Source of the DNA: Actinomycetes bacterium
Lineage (GTDB): Bacteria > Actinomycetota > Actinomycetes > Propionibacteriales > Nocardioidaceae
Direction: 5' to 3'
DNA: 58,885 bases
Assembly (NCBI GenBank): GCA_023417775.1
Contig: JAEZEJ010000144.1
Location: forward strand, 1 to 58,885
The notes beneath the pieces are model-generated. The model was not told where the DNA came from. It ran no database searches and was given only the letters and a program-made list of their open reading frames with translations. A program made the translations under genes and the position numbers. Positions 7,636 through 15,752 of this stretch are shown in pieces (position 1 is the first letter of the stretch; each line of letters opens with the position of its first letter).

Positions 7636-8241
7636 TCACGGTCCCCCCAACGGCAGCAGTCGCGGATCCCCAGGCTCGAGGCCCACGCGCTCGGTCGGCG
7701 GCCCCTGGGCGGCCATCGCCATGACAGCCCTCTTGTCGCGCGGGGAGGGGCCCGGCAAGGTACCGCACACCGCCTCCAAGACGCCCGCATAAGGAGTGGC
7801 CCGGTCGATCAGCGCCAGCCGGAGCAGCTCCAGACCCCGCCGGTGCTCGCGCAGCAGCGCAGCACCATCGTCGGGGTCGACGCGCGCGGCGTATTCGAGC
7901 ACGAGCGGAAGATAGTCCGGAAGTTCGCCGTGGGTGTCCACCAGGAACCCGCTGCGCCGATACCGCTGTTTGAAGGCCGCGAGCGTCTCGCCTCGCCGCC
8001 GGGTATCGCCATCGGCGTAGAAGGACAGATAGAGCGTGCGCTTGCGCGTCAGGTCGAAGACGTCGATGTAGTGCTGCTGAGCCGCGGTCGGGTCACCGTC
8101 CCACAGGTCGAGCACTCCGTCGAGACCGACGAGGCCCTGCTCGGCGACGACGGCGCGCAACCGCGGGCCGAGCGCTCGCTGGTCGTCGTCCGGATACGCC
8201 AGGGCGAGCGCCGCGGCCTGGTAGACGATCCGCGGATTCAT
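7636..8241 (-). CDS. narJ: nitrate reductase molybdenum cofactor assembly chaperone
   Basis: A 201-residue NarJ, a cytoplasmic chaperone of the TorD/DmsD type that binds apo-NarG and permits molybdenum-cofactor and Fe-S insertion before NarGH docks to NarI. Family features are the N-terminal LALAYPDDD, the central YIDVFDLTRKRTLYLSFYADGDTRRRG, and LPDYLPLVLEYAA near residue 108. Its ATG overlaps the narH stop as ATGA, and narI follows one base beyond its own stop. The order narG-narH-narJ-narI is canonical. Confidence 0.95.
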   Translation of the reverse strand: MNPRIVYQAAALALAYPDDDQRALGPRLRAVVAEQGLVGLDGVLDLWDGDPTAAQQHYIDVFDLTRKRTLYLSFYADGDTRRRGETLAAFKQRYRRSGFLVDTHGELPDYLPLVLEYAARVDPDDGAALLREHRRGLELLRLALIDRATPYAGVLEAVCGTLPGPSPRDKRAVMAMAAQGPPTERVGLEPGDPRLLPLGGP

Positions 8242-9899
8242 GGCGTGCCCCGATCCTCGGGGAAGAGCCCGTCCGGCCGCCCGTTGCCGTCCCAGTTCAG
8301 GAGGTTCACCCGCCCCTTGAGCTGCGAGGCGCCGGCCGGCCCGTCACTCGACTGCCGTTCCCGCAGCGCCGCGAAGGTCTCGACCGAGACCGGGGTCGGA
8401 CGCCCGCTGGCCTCCCCGAATGGTCCGGACTCGCCGTACGGCCCACCGTCGAAGTCCAGTGAACACCCCATCTCCTCCAGGTCGTGGGCCTGCTCGTAGT
8501 GCGCCGGCGGGATCACATATCGATCCTCGTATTTGGCGATCGCCAGCAGCCGGTACAGCTCGTACAGTGTCTCCCCGTCCATGCCGACCGAGGCGGGGAT
8601 GGAGTCATCGGGATCCTTGCCGAGCGTGATGGTGCGCAGATAGGCGCGCATCGCTGCCAGCACGTTCAGGACCCGGTCGATCTCGGCTGTGTCACCGGCG
8701 GTGAAGAGCTCGGCCAGGTACTCGACCGGGATGCGCAGCGACTCGATCGCGCCGAACAGGGTGCCGGCATCCTCGGCATCGTGGCCCTGGTCGCGGAGCA
8801 GGTCGACGATGGGCGACAGCGGCGGGATGTACCAGACCATCGGCATCGTGCGGTACTCCGGATGCAAGGGCAGCGCCACCTTGTAGGTCTTGGCCAGCGC
8901 ATAGACCGGCGACCGCTGGGCCGCCTCGATCCAGTCCTCGGGCATGCCACCCGCACGAGCGGACTCGATGACCTCCGGATCGCGCGGATCGCAGATGACG
9001 TCGAGCTGCGCCTCGTAGAGATCCTGTTCGTCGGGGGTGGACGCCGCCTCAGTCACCTTGTCGGCGTCGTAGAGGAACAGGCCCAGGTAGCGCAGCCGCC
9101 CCACGCAGGTCTCCGAGCAGACCGTCGGGAGACCGACCTCGATCCGCGGATAGCAGAAGGTGCACTTCTCAGCCTTGCCGGTCTTGTGGTTGAAGTAGAT
9201 CTTCTTGTAGGGGCAGCCGGTCATGCACTGACGCCAGCCGCGGCACCGGTCCTGGTCTACGAGCACGATGCCGTCCTCGGTGCGTTTGTAGATCGCCCCC
9301 GACGGGCAGGAGGCCATGCACGAGGGATTGAGGCAGTGCTCGCAGATCCGCGGCAGGTAGAACATGAAGGTCTGCTCGAATTCGAGCTTGATCTTGTCCT
9401 CGGCCTCGCGTCGCACCTTCTCGACGATGGGGTCCAGGTGCCCCATCTCGGTGACGCCGCCGAGGTCGTCGTCCCAGTTGGCCGACCAGGTGACCTTGGT
9501 GTCCTCGCCGGTGATGAGGGATTTCGGCCGGGCGACCGGGAAGTCGTCGCCCAGCGGTGCGTCGATGAGCGTGGAGTAGTCGTAGGTCCAGGGTTCGTAG
9601 TAGTCCGCCAGCTCGGGCTGCACGGGACTCGCGAAGATGCCGAAGAGCTTCTTGAGACGACCACCGGCCTTGAGCTTGAGGTGGCCGCGGCGGTTCAGCT
9701 CCCAGCCGCCCTTCCAACGCTCCTGGTCCTCATAACGCCGCGGATATCCCTGGCCGGGTCGCGTCTCGACATTGTTGAACCAGACGTATTCCGTGCCCGA
9801 CCGATTGGTCCAGGCTTGTTTGCAGGTGACCGAGCAGGTGTGGCACCCGATGCACTTGTCGAGGTTCATCACCATGCCCATCTGGGCCATCACACGCAT
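8238..9899 (-). CDS. narH: nitrate reductase beta subunit (iron-sulfur)
   Basis: A 553-residue electron-transfer subunit carrying four Fe-S clusters. Cysteine groups are visible at CIGCHTCSVTCK near residue 16, ICEHCLNPSCMASCP near 184, CRGWRQCMTGCPYKK near 219 and KCTFCYPRIEVGLPTVCSETCVGR near 245. The Trp in CRGWRQC matches the [3Fe-4S]-coordinating group of NarH. It sits between NarI and NarG in the cytoplasmic-facing complex. The ATG at 9899 is preceded by GCAGGAGG. It overlaps the stop codon of a micro-ORF that is a duplicate of the NarG tail rather than the NarG stop itself. Confidence 0.96.
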   Translation of the reverse strand: MRVMAQMGMVMNLDKCIGCHTCSVTCKQAWTNRSGTEYVWFNNVETRPGQGYPRRYEDQERWKGGWELNRRGHLKLKAGGRLKKLFGIFASPVQPELADYYEPWTYDYSTLIDAPLGDDFPVARPKSLITGEDTKVTWSANWDDDLGGVTEMGHLDPIVEKVRREAEDKIKLEFEQTFMFYLPRICEHCLNPSCMASCPSGAIYKRTEDGIVLVDQDRCRGWRQCMTGCPYKKIYFNHKTGKAEKCTFCYPRIEVGLPTVCSETCVGRLRYLGLFLYDADKVTEAASTPDEQDLYEAQLDVICDPRDPEVIESARAGGMPEDWIEAAQRSPVYALAKTYKVALPLHPEYRTMPMVWYIPPLSPIVDLLRDQGHDAEDAGTLFGAIESLRIPVEYLAELFTAGDTAEIDRVLNVLAAMRAYLRTITLGKDPDDSIPASVGMDGETLYELYRLLAIAKYEDRYVIPPAHYEQAHDLEEMGCSLDFDGGPYGESGPFGEASGRPTPVSVETFAALRERQSSDGPAGASQLKGRVNLLNWDGNGRPDGLFPEDRGTP

Positions 9900-10071
9900 C
9901 AGTACTGCACCTCCTGCGACCGCCGCCGCACCGTCGCGACGATGTCACGCTGGTTGCCAGCGGGGCCCAAACAGCAGAGCGAACGCCCACCCGAAACACA
10001 CATCAGTACTGCACCTCCTGCGACCGCCGCCGCACCGTCGCGACGATGTCACGCTGGTTGCCGGTGGGGCC
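9897..10071 (-). repeat. 104-bp tandem duplication of the narG 3' end
   Basis: Positions 9897-9967 repeat 10001-10071 at an offset of 104 bp. The first 62 or so bases are identical, then two or three mismatches occur before similarity ends. Each copy ends in the same stop/start junction sequence, ACTGATG on the coding strand. Confidence 0.9.
9899..10003 (-). CDS. 34-residue micro-ORF copied from the NarG C-terminus
   Basis: An ATG overlaps the narG stop as TGATG and opens a 34-codon frame. Its last 19 residues, NQRDIVATVRRRSQEVQY preceded by G, match the NarG tail. It ends in a TGA that overlaps the narH ATG, again as TGATG. The first 10 codons (MCVSGGRSLC) are unrelated to NarG. It arose from the 104-bp tandem duplication and keeps narG, the micro-ORF and narH in an unbroken coupling chain. 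Whether the peptide is stable or functional is unknown; it may simply be tolerated. Confidence 0.55.
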   Translation of the reverse strand: MCVSGGRSLCCLGPAGNQRDIVATVRRRSQEVQY

Positions 10072-13000
10072 GAGATAATTGAACGCATAGGACTGCTGGG
10101 CGTATCCGCCGATCAGATGGGTGGGTTTGACGAGGATGCGGGTGGCGCTGTTGTGGATGCCGCCACGTCGCCCGGTCGCCTCGGACTTAGGGACGTCGAT
10201 CGTGCGCTCCTGGGCGTGATGCACGAAGACCACGCCCTCGGGGATGCGATGGCTCACCACCGAGCGGCCCACGAAGACCCCGTTGGCATTGGTGCACTCG
10301 ACCCACTCGTTGTCCTTGACCGCGATGACCCCGGCGTCGGCCGGGCTCATCCACACCGTCGGACCACCGCGCGAGAGCGAGAGCATGAGCAGGTTGTCTT
10401 GGTATTCGGAGTGGATCGACCACTTGTTGTGCGGGGTCAGGTAGCGCACCACCACCTCCTGGCTGCCGTCCGGACCGAGTCGCGGCTCACCGAAGAGCCG
10501 GTGCATGTCCAGTGGCGGACGGTAGATCGGCAGCGCCTCCCCCAGGTCGCGCATCCAGTCGTGGTCCAGGAAGAACTGCATACGACCGGTCAGGGTGTGC
10601 CACGGTTTCAACCGCTCCACGTTGACGGTGAACGGCGCGTACCGGCGACCGCCGGTCTCCGAGCCGGACCACTCCGGCGATGTGATGACGGGCACGGGAG
10701 CGGCCTGGGTCTGGGCGAAGGTGATGCGCTTCTCACCCGATCCCTCGGCGAGATCGGCCAGGCGCTTGCCCACGCGCCGCTCGAGGGTCCTGAAGCCCTG
10801 CACCGCGAGCTCACCGTTGGTGGTGCCGGAGAAGGCCAGGATCGCCTCGGCCATCTTGGCATCGGTGTCGATCGCCGGACGTCCGGCGGCCGGGCCCGAG
10901 TCGTACACTCCGCCGGCCTGGGCGAGGAGCCGCACTGCGTCGGTCACGTCGTAGGTGACGTTCTTGACCGTGAAGCCGAGACGGTCCGCGAGCGGTCCGA
11001 CGGTGGCGAGTTTGTCGGCGATCGCCGTGTAGTCACGTTCGACGATCTGCATCGCGGGCATCGTCCGGCCCGGTACCGGCTCGGTCTCACCGCGGGCCCA
11101 GTCGCGCACCACGCCCCCGGGCTGGGCCGTCTGACCCGGTGTGTCGTGCTGCAGCGGGACGGCGACGAGATCCTTGCGGGTGTCGAGGTGGCCGCGGGAG
11201 AGCTCCGACAAGCGACGAGCGAGCAGGGTGAATGCCTCGAAGTCGGTCTTGGCCTCCCACGGCGGGTCGATCGCCGGGGTGAACGCGTGCACGAAGGGAT
11301 GCATGTCGGTCGAGGAGAGGTCGTGCTTCTCGTACCAGGTGGCGGCCGGCAGGACGATGTCCGAGAGCAGCGTCGTCGATGTCATCCGGAAATCAGCCGA
11401 CAGCAGCAGGTCGAGCTTGCCCTCGGGCGCCTCCTCACGCCATCGGACGTCCCGGGGTCGTACAGCCGGCTCGCCGTCGGCCGCCATCGCATTGGAGTGC
11501 GTGCCGAGCAGATGTTTGAGGAAGAACTCGTTGCCCTTCGCCGACGAGCCCAGCAGATTCGACCTCCACAGCGTCAGGGTGCGCGGCCAGTTCTCGGGTG
11601 CGTCCACATCCTCGATCGAGAAGGCCAGGCGTCCGTCGGCGAGCTCCTTGGCGACATGGGCTCCGGGGCTGTCGGCGGTCCCGGACGCCACCGCGGTCTC
11701 GGCCTCGTCCGCGAGGTCCAGGGGGTTCCGGTCGAACTGCGGATAGAACGGCATCCACCCCAGTCGCGCGGACTGCGCGATCGTGTCGGCGGTGTGCATC
11801 CCGGCGAGATGACCCTCAGCGAGCGGCGAGGCCAGCGCATCGGCCCGGTAGCCGTCCGAACGCCACTGGTCGGTGTGCATGTACCAGTAGGCGGTGCCGA
11901 TCATGGTCCGCGGCGGTCGGGTCCAGTCCAGGGCATTGGCCAGCGAGATCCAGCCCGTGATCGGCCGACACTTCTCCTGTCCCACGTAGTGGGCCCACCC
12001 GCCGCCGTTGCGGCCCAGACAACCGGTGAGCATGAGCAGGCTGAGGATGGACCGGTAGGCCGCGTCGGCGTGGAACCACTGACAGACGCCCGCACCGAGG
12101 ATGATCATCGAACGCCCCTCCGACTCCTCGGAGTTGCGGGCGAACTCGCGGGCGATCCGCTCGCACGCCTCGGCCGGGACGCTGGTGATCGCCGCCTGCC
12201 ACGCCGGCGTGTAGGGGACGTCCGGATCGTCGTAACCGGTGGGCCAGCGCCCGGGGAGGCCATCGCGGCCCACTCCGTACTGGGCGAGCAGGAGATCGAA
12301 GACGGTGGTGACGAGACGGTCGCCGACCCGGGTGACGGGAACGCCGCGACGCAGCACCTCGCCGGAGCCGTCGGGCGCTCCGAATGAGGGCATCAGCACC
12401 TCGACCGTCTCCGGGGCCACCTTGGCATCGCGTACGGAGAGCGCGGGTGTCACTCCCTCGAGGTCGAGATTCCACTGACCCTCGCCGGACTCGGCGTAGC
12501 GGTGGCCCATCGTGCCATTCGGGACGACGGGCTCGCCGGTCGCCGCCTCAAGCAGCACCGTCTTCCACTGCCCCTCGTCGCTCTGATCGCCGAGGTCGCG
12601 CGCCGTGAGGAACTTGCCGGGCACGAGGCCGCCGTGCTCCGCATTCTCGGTCAAGGTGATGAGAAAGGGCAGATCGGTGTACTGGCGCACATAGTCGACG
12701 AAGAACGGCACACGCCGCTGCACGAAGAACTCGTTGAGCACCACGTGCCCCATCGCCATCGCGAGCGCGGCATCGGTGCCGGCCTGTGCGGGCAGCCACT
12801 CGTCGGCGAACTTGGTGTTGTCCGCGTAGTCGGGACTGACGCTGACGACCTTGGTACCCCGATAGCGGACCTCCGCCATCCAGTGAGCGTCCGGGGTCCG
12901 CGTCACGGGGACATTCGATCCCCACATCATGAGGTAGGTGGAGTCCCACCAGTCACCGGACTCGGGGACATCGGTCTGATCGCCGAAGACCTGCGGGCTG

Positions 13001-13722
13001 GCCACCGGGAGATCGGCGTACCAGTCGTAGAACGAGGTCATCACGCCGCCGATGAGCTGGGTGAACCGGGTGCCGATGCAGTGCGAGACCATCGACATCG
13101 CCGGGATGGGGCTGAAACCCGCGATGCGGTCCGGACCGTGGGTCTTGATGGTGTGCACCTTGGCGGCCGCGGCGATCTCGATCGCCTCGGACCACCCGAC
13201 CCGGACGAAGCCGCCTTTGCCGCGGGCCCGCTGATAACGACGGCGGCGTTCGGGGTCGTTCTGGATGTCCGCCCACGCCAGCACCGGGTCCCGCAGGCGC
13301 TTCTTGGCCTCGCGGTACATCTCGATCAGGACACCCCTCGCGTAGGGATAACGGACCCGCGTCGGCGAGTAGGTGTACCAGGAGAAAGCAGCGCCCCGAG
13401 GACAGCCTCTCGGCTCGTACTCGGGGCGATCGGGTCCGACACTCGGGTAGTCGGTCTGTTGGGCCTCCCAGGTGATGATCCCGTCTTTCACGTAGATCTT
13501 CCAGGAACATGACCCGGTGCAGTTGACACCGTGGGTCGATCTCACGACCTTGTCGTGGCTCCATCGGTCGCGGTAGAAGACGTCGCCGGCCCGGCCCCCT
13601 TCGCGGAACACGACCCGGTGATCCTCGGTCTCATCCCACTTCGTGAAGAACCTGCCGACCTCGAGCAGAGCATTCGAGGCCGCGCCGTCCAGTCCCGTCC
13701 GTCCACCGCGCTTCTTCCCCAT
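10003..13722 (-). CDS. narG: respiratory nitrate reductase alpha subunit (molybdopterin)
   Basis: A 1239-residue catalytic subunit that reduces nitrate to nitrite at a bis-MGD molybdenum centre. The FS0 [4Fe-4S] ligands are in place: H64, C68 and C72 in HGVNCTGSCSW, and C107 in GCPRG, with the same spacing as E. coli NarG. SFYDWYADLP contains the aspartate (about D233) that corresponds to the molybdenum ligand of NarG, and TDVPESGDWW follows. No twin-arginine signal is present, as expected for the cytoplasmic NarGHI type. The ATG at 13722 has only a weak ribosome site. It follows mobA by 41 nt, so the operon probably begins upstream, at or before the cupin gene. Confidence 0.97.
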   Translation of the reverse strand: MGKKRGGRTGLDGAASNALLEVGRFFTKWDETEDHRVVFREGGRAGDVFYRDRWSHDKVVRSTHGVNCTGSCSWKIYVKDGIITWEAQQTDYPSVGPDRPEYEPRGCPRGAAFSWYTYSPTRVRYPYARGVLIEMYREAKKRLRDPVLAWADIQNDPERRRRYQRARGKGGFVRVGWSEAIEIAAAAKVHTIKTHGPDRIAGFSPIPAMSMVSHCIGTRFTQLIGGVMTSFYDWYADLPVASPQVFGDQTDVPESGDWWDSTYLMMWGSNVPVTRTPDAHWMAEVRYRGTKVVSVSPDYADNTKFADEWLPAQAGTDAALAMAMGHVVLNEFFVQRRVPFFVDYVRQYTDLPFLITLTENAEHGGLVPGKFLTARDLGDQSDEGQWKTVLLEAATGEPVVPNGTMGHRYAESGEGQWNLDLEGVTPALSVRDAKVAPETVEVLMPSFGAPDGSGEVLRRGVPVTRVGDRLVTTVFDLLLAQYGVGRDGLPGRWPTGYDDPDVPYTPAWQAAITSVPAEACERIAREFARNSEESEGRSMIILGAGVCQWFHADAAYRSILSLLMLTGCLGRNGGGWAHYVGQEKCRPITGWISLANALDWTRPPRTMIGTAYWYMHTDQWRSDGYRADALASPLAEGHLAGMHTADTIAQSARLGWMPFYPQFDRNPLDLADEAETAVASGTADSPGAHVAKELADGRLAFSIEDVDAPENWPRTLTLWRSNLLGSSAKGNEFFLKHLLGTHSNAMAADGEPAVRPRDVRWREEAPEGKLDLLLSADFRMTSTTLLSDIVLPAATWYEKHDLSSTDMHPFVHAFTPAIDPPWEAKTDFEAFTLLARRLSELSRGHLDTRKDLVAVPLQHDTPGQTAQPGGVVRDWARGETEPVPGRTMPAMQIVERDYTAIADKLATVGPLADRLGFTVKNVTYDVTDAVRLLAQAGGVYDSGPAAGRPAIDTDAKMAEAILAFSGTTNGELAVQGFRTLERRVGKRLADLAEGSGEKRITFAQTQAAPVPVITSPEWSGSETGGRRYAPFTVNVERLKPWHTLTGRMQFFLDHDWMRDLGEALPIYRPPLDMHRLFGEPRLGPDGSQEVVVRYLTPHNKWSIHSEYQDNLLMLSLSRGGPTVWMSPADAGVIAVKDNEWVECTNANGVFVGRSVVSHRIPEGVVFVHHAQERTIDVPKSEATGRRGGIHNSATRILVKPTHLIGGYAQQSYAFNYLGPTGNQRDIVATVRRRSQEVQY

Positions 13723-13763
13723 GCTGAGAACGGTAAGAACGTGAGGGGGTCACTCGCAAACAG

Positions 13764-14303
13764 TCAGGTCGTCGTCAGATCATCGGGGGTGTCGATGTCC
13801 TGGACCAGGTCATCGCCGACCTCCACCCGATCGGGATCGAATGCTCCCAGCACCCGGCGCAGCGCCTCGTCGCGGTGCTGGCCGGCGAGCGCGGGACGCA
13901 AGACCTCCGTCCGCCAGCGGGAGGCCAGCCACTGGTCGACGCCCGCGTCGTCGACGAGCACGACGCCGGTGCGCGGCGACGGCAGGTCGACGAGCCGCCG
14001 CACCACCGCGGCCATGTCGCGCAGGTCGACCGCGAGCAGGAGCATCTCCTCCGCGTGCACCTCGCCGATGGCCGTCGCCAGCGCGGCGACGGGACCGCCG
14101 TAGGCCGGAGACTCGCGGACCTGGACGACATCGTCCCAGCCCGGTCGGTGCGGCCCGGCCACGATCACGCGGTGGCAGCCGGAGACCCGCGCCCCGTCCA
14201 CCGCCCGGTGCAGCAGCGACCGCCCGTCGATCTCGATCATGGCCTTGTCCCGGCCACCGAGCCGCGCACCGCGCCCACCGGCGAGGATCACCGCATCGAG
14301 CAC
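13764..14303 (-). CDS. mobA: MobA-like molybdenum cofactor guanylyltransferase
   Basis: A 179-residue nucleotidyltransferase with the MobA fingerprint LAGGRGARLGGRDKA at residues 7-21 and a mid-protein aspartate in LLLAVDLRDM. MobA links GMP to molybdopterin to make the MGD form needed by NarG. It is encoded 41 nt upstream of narG and 4 nt downstream of the cupin gene on the same strand, so it is likely co-expressed with its client enzyme. It could instead transfer another nucleotide, since related NTP-transferases share the N-terminal motif, but the nar context favours MobA. Confidence 0.85.
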   Translation of the reverse strand: MLDAVILAGGRGARLGGRDKAMIEIDGRSLLHRAVDGARVSGCHRVIVAGPHRPGWDDVVQVRESPAYGGPVAALATAIGEVHAEEMLLLAVDLRDMAAVVRRLVDLPSPRTGVVLVDDAGVDQWLASRWRTEVLRPALAGQHRDEALRRVLGAFDPDRVEVGDDLVQDIDTPDDLTTT

Positions 14304-14307
14304 CGGC

Positions 14308-14664
14308 TCAGGAGTCCTCCGGCACGACGGTGGTCAACGGGACGATGGTGGTGAGCAGCACCGCCGCGTCCTCCAGCGCGTGGAGATCGTGGCGCTCGGC
14401 AGGGATGATGACCAGGTCCCCGGCCGAGGCCTCGGTGGCGGCATCGGCGGCGGAGAGCCGCACCCTGCCACGCAGCACCTGCAGCGTGGCCTCCCCGGGA
14501 GCCTGGTGCTCGCCGAGCGCGGTGCCCTCGACCATCGCGATGAGGGTCTGGCGCAGTTGGTGTTGGCGGCCCGGGTGCAGCGCCTGCGCGCTGCGGCCGT
14601 GGTCGTGTTGGCGCGCCCGCTCGAGATGTTCGGCGATCAGGTCCGGCAGAGGAACGGCATCCAT
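14308..14664 (-). CDS. small cupin-domain protein
   Basis: A 118-residue single-cupin protein. The beta-barrel core is recognisable as GTALGEHQAPGEATLQVLRGRVRL near residues 48-70 and GDLVIIPAERHDLHALEDA near 82-100. The H of GEHQAPGE and the H of ERHDLHAL are possible metal ligands. It is the first gene of the apparent nar transcription unit, 4 nt before mobA, and diverges from the YihY gene across 78 bp that must hold both promoters. Its role is not known. Small cupins of this kind often accompany anaerobic-respiration or redox-regulated genes, but nothing in the sequence fixes a substrate. Confidence 0.75.
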   Translation of the reverse strand: MDAVPLPDLIAEHLERARQHDHGRSAQALHPGRQHQLRQTLIAMVEGTALGEHQAPGEATLQVLRGRVRLSAADAATEASAGDLVIIPAERHDLHALEDAAVLLTTIVPLTTVVPEDS

Positions 14665-14742
14665 ACCGTGACGTTACGCCACGAGAGGCTCATCACCCGC
14701 CCTCGCCAGGCGCTCGGGGGCCTTCCCCGCTAGTTTCGAGAC

Positions 14743-15699
14743 ATGCGTTCGACGATCGCCACCGCCAAGATCGCCTGGCAGCAGGCATCCTCCCATCAGG
14801 CGCCGCTCCTTGCCGCCGGTGTCGCTTTCTATACCTTCACGTCGCTGTTCCCGGCGCTGATCGCGGGGATCTCGCTGTATGCGCTGTTCGCCTCTCCGCA
14901 GACCATCGCCGACCAAGTCGATCGCATCCAGGACATGCTGCCGGCCGATGCCGCCTCGATCATCACCGACCAGATCCAGCAGGTCGCCGAGACCTCGTCG
15001 GGCGCACTGGGCGTCACGACCGTCATCGCCCTGGTGATCGCGCTCTACAGCGCCTCGGGCGGGGTCAGCAATCTGCTCACCGCCGTCAACACCATGTACG
15101 GGCTCGGCGATGACCGCAGCTTCGTCAAGCGCAAGGCCCTCGCCTACGGCATGACGGCGGCCGCGATCGCCTTCGCGATCATCGCGGTGGCCCTCGTCGC
15201 CGTCGCCCCGGCCGTCTTCTCCGTCATCGACATCGTCCCGGGGGTCCGGATCGCCGCCGAGGCCGCTCGCTGGCTCATCCTGATCGGCCTGGTGATCGCC
15301 CTCATCGCGATGATGTACCGGGTCGCCCCCAACCGGCCCGGCCCCCAGCACTTCGTCACGCGCGGGGTCCTCGCGGCCGCGGCACTGTGGATCATCGCCT
15401 CGGTCGGCTTCTCGGTCTATGTCAACAATTTCGGGAGCTATGGGGAGACCTACGGAGCTCTCGCCGGCGTGGTGGTGCTCCTGCTGTGGCTGTGGATCGG
15501 CCTGTACGCGGTCCTCTTCGGTGCGGCGCTGCAGGCCGTCGAGGAGAACGTCGTCAACCAGCGGACGCTCACCGAGGACCTGGACACGGCCCAGGCCCGC
15601 ACGGATGCCGAGCGCGCGCAGCTGCAGATCGAGGACGATATCGACACCTTCATCAAGGTCCTCGACGACACCCAGGGTCGCCGCCACGACACGCACTGA
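14743..15699 (+). CDS. YihY/BrkB-family membrane protein
   Basis: A 318-residue inner-membrane protein of the YihY/virulence factor BrkB family with about six membrane segments. The N-terminal family signature is AAGVAFYTFTSLFPALIAGISLYALF near residues 26-50. Later conserved parts are LYSASGGVSNLLTAVNTMYG and the C-terminal NNFGSYGETYGALAGVVVLLLWLWIGLYAVLFGA. The last 55 residues are acidic and probably cytoplasmic. The family has no settled function. It ends 53 bp before the lexA start and may read into it, although lexA has its own operator in the gap. It diverges from the cupin-mobA-nar operon. Confidence 0.88.
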   Translation: MRSTIATAKIAWQQASSHQAPLLAAGVAFYTFTSLFPALIAGISLYALFASPQTIADQVDRIQDMLPADAASIITDQIQQVAETSSGALGVTTVIALVIALYSASGGVSNLLTAVNTMYGLGDDRSFVKRKALAYGMTAAAIAFAIIAVALVAVAPAVFSVIDIVPGVRIAAEAARWLILIGLVIALIAMMYRVAPNRPGPQHFVTRGVLAAAALWIIASVGFSVYVNNFGSYGETYGALAGVVVLLLWLWIGLYAVLFGAALQAVEENVVNQRTLTEDLDTAQARTDAERAQLQIEDDIDTFIKVLDDTQGRRHDTH

Positions 15700-15704
15700 C
15701 CTAT

Positions 15705-15720
15705 TCGAACAGGTGTTTGA
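15705..15720 (+). promoter_or_regulatory. SOS box upstream of lexA
   Basis: TCGAACAGGTGTTTGA is a near-consensus actinobacterial LexA operator (TCGAAC-N4-GTTCGA with one base changed). It starts 6 bp after the YihY stop and ends 32 bp before the lexA ATG, as expected for autoregulation. Confidence 0.85.
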
Positions 15721-15752
15721 TATCCGGGTCCCGATCCGGATACGGTGGCGGC

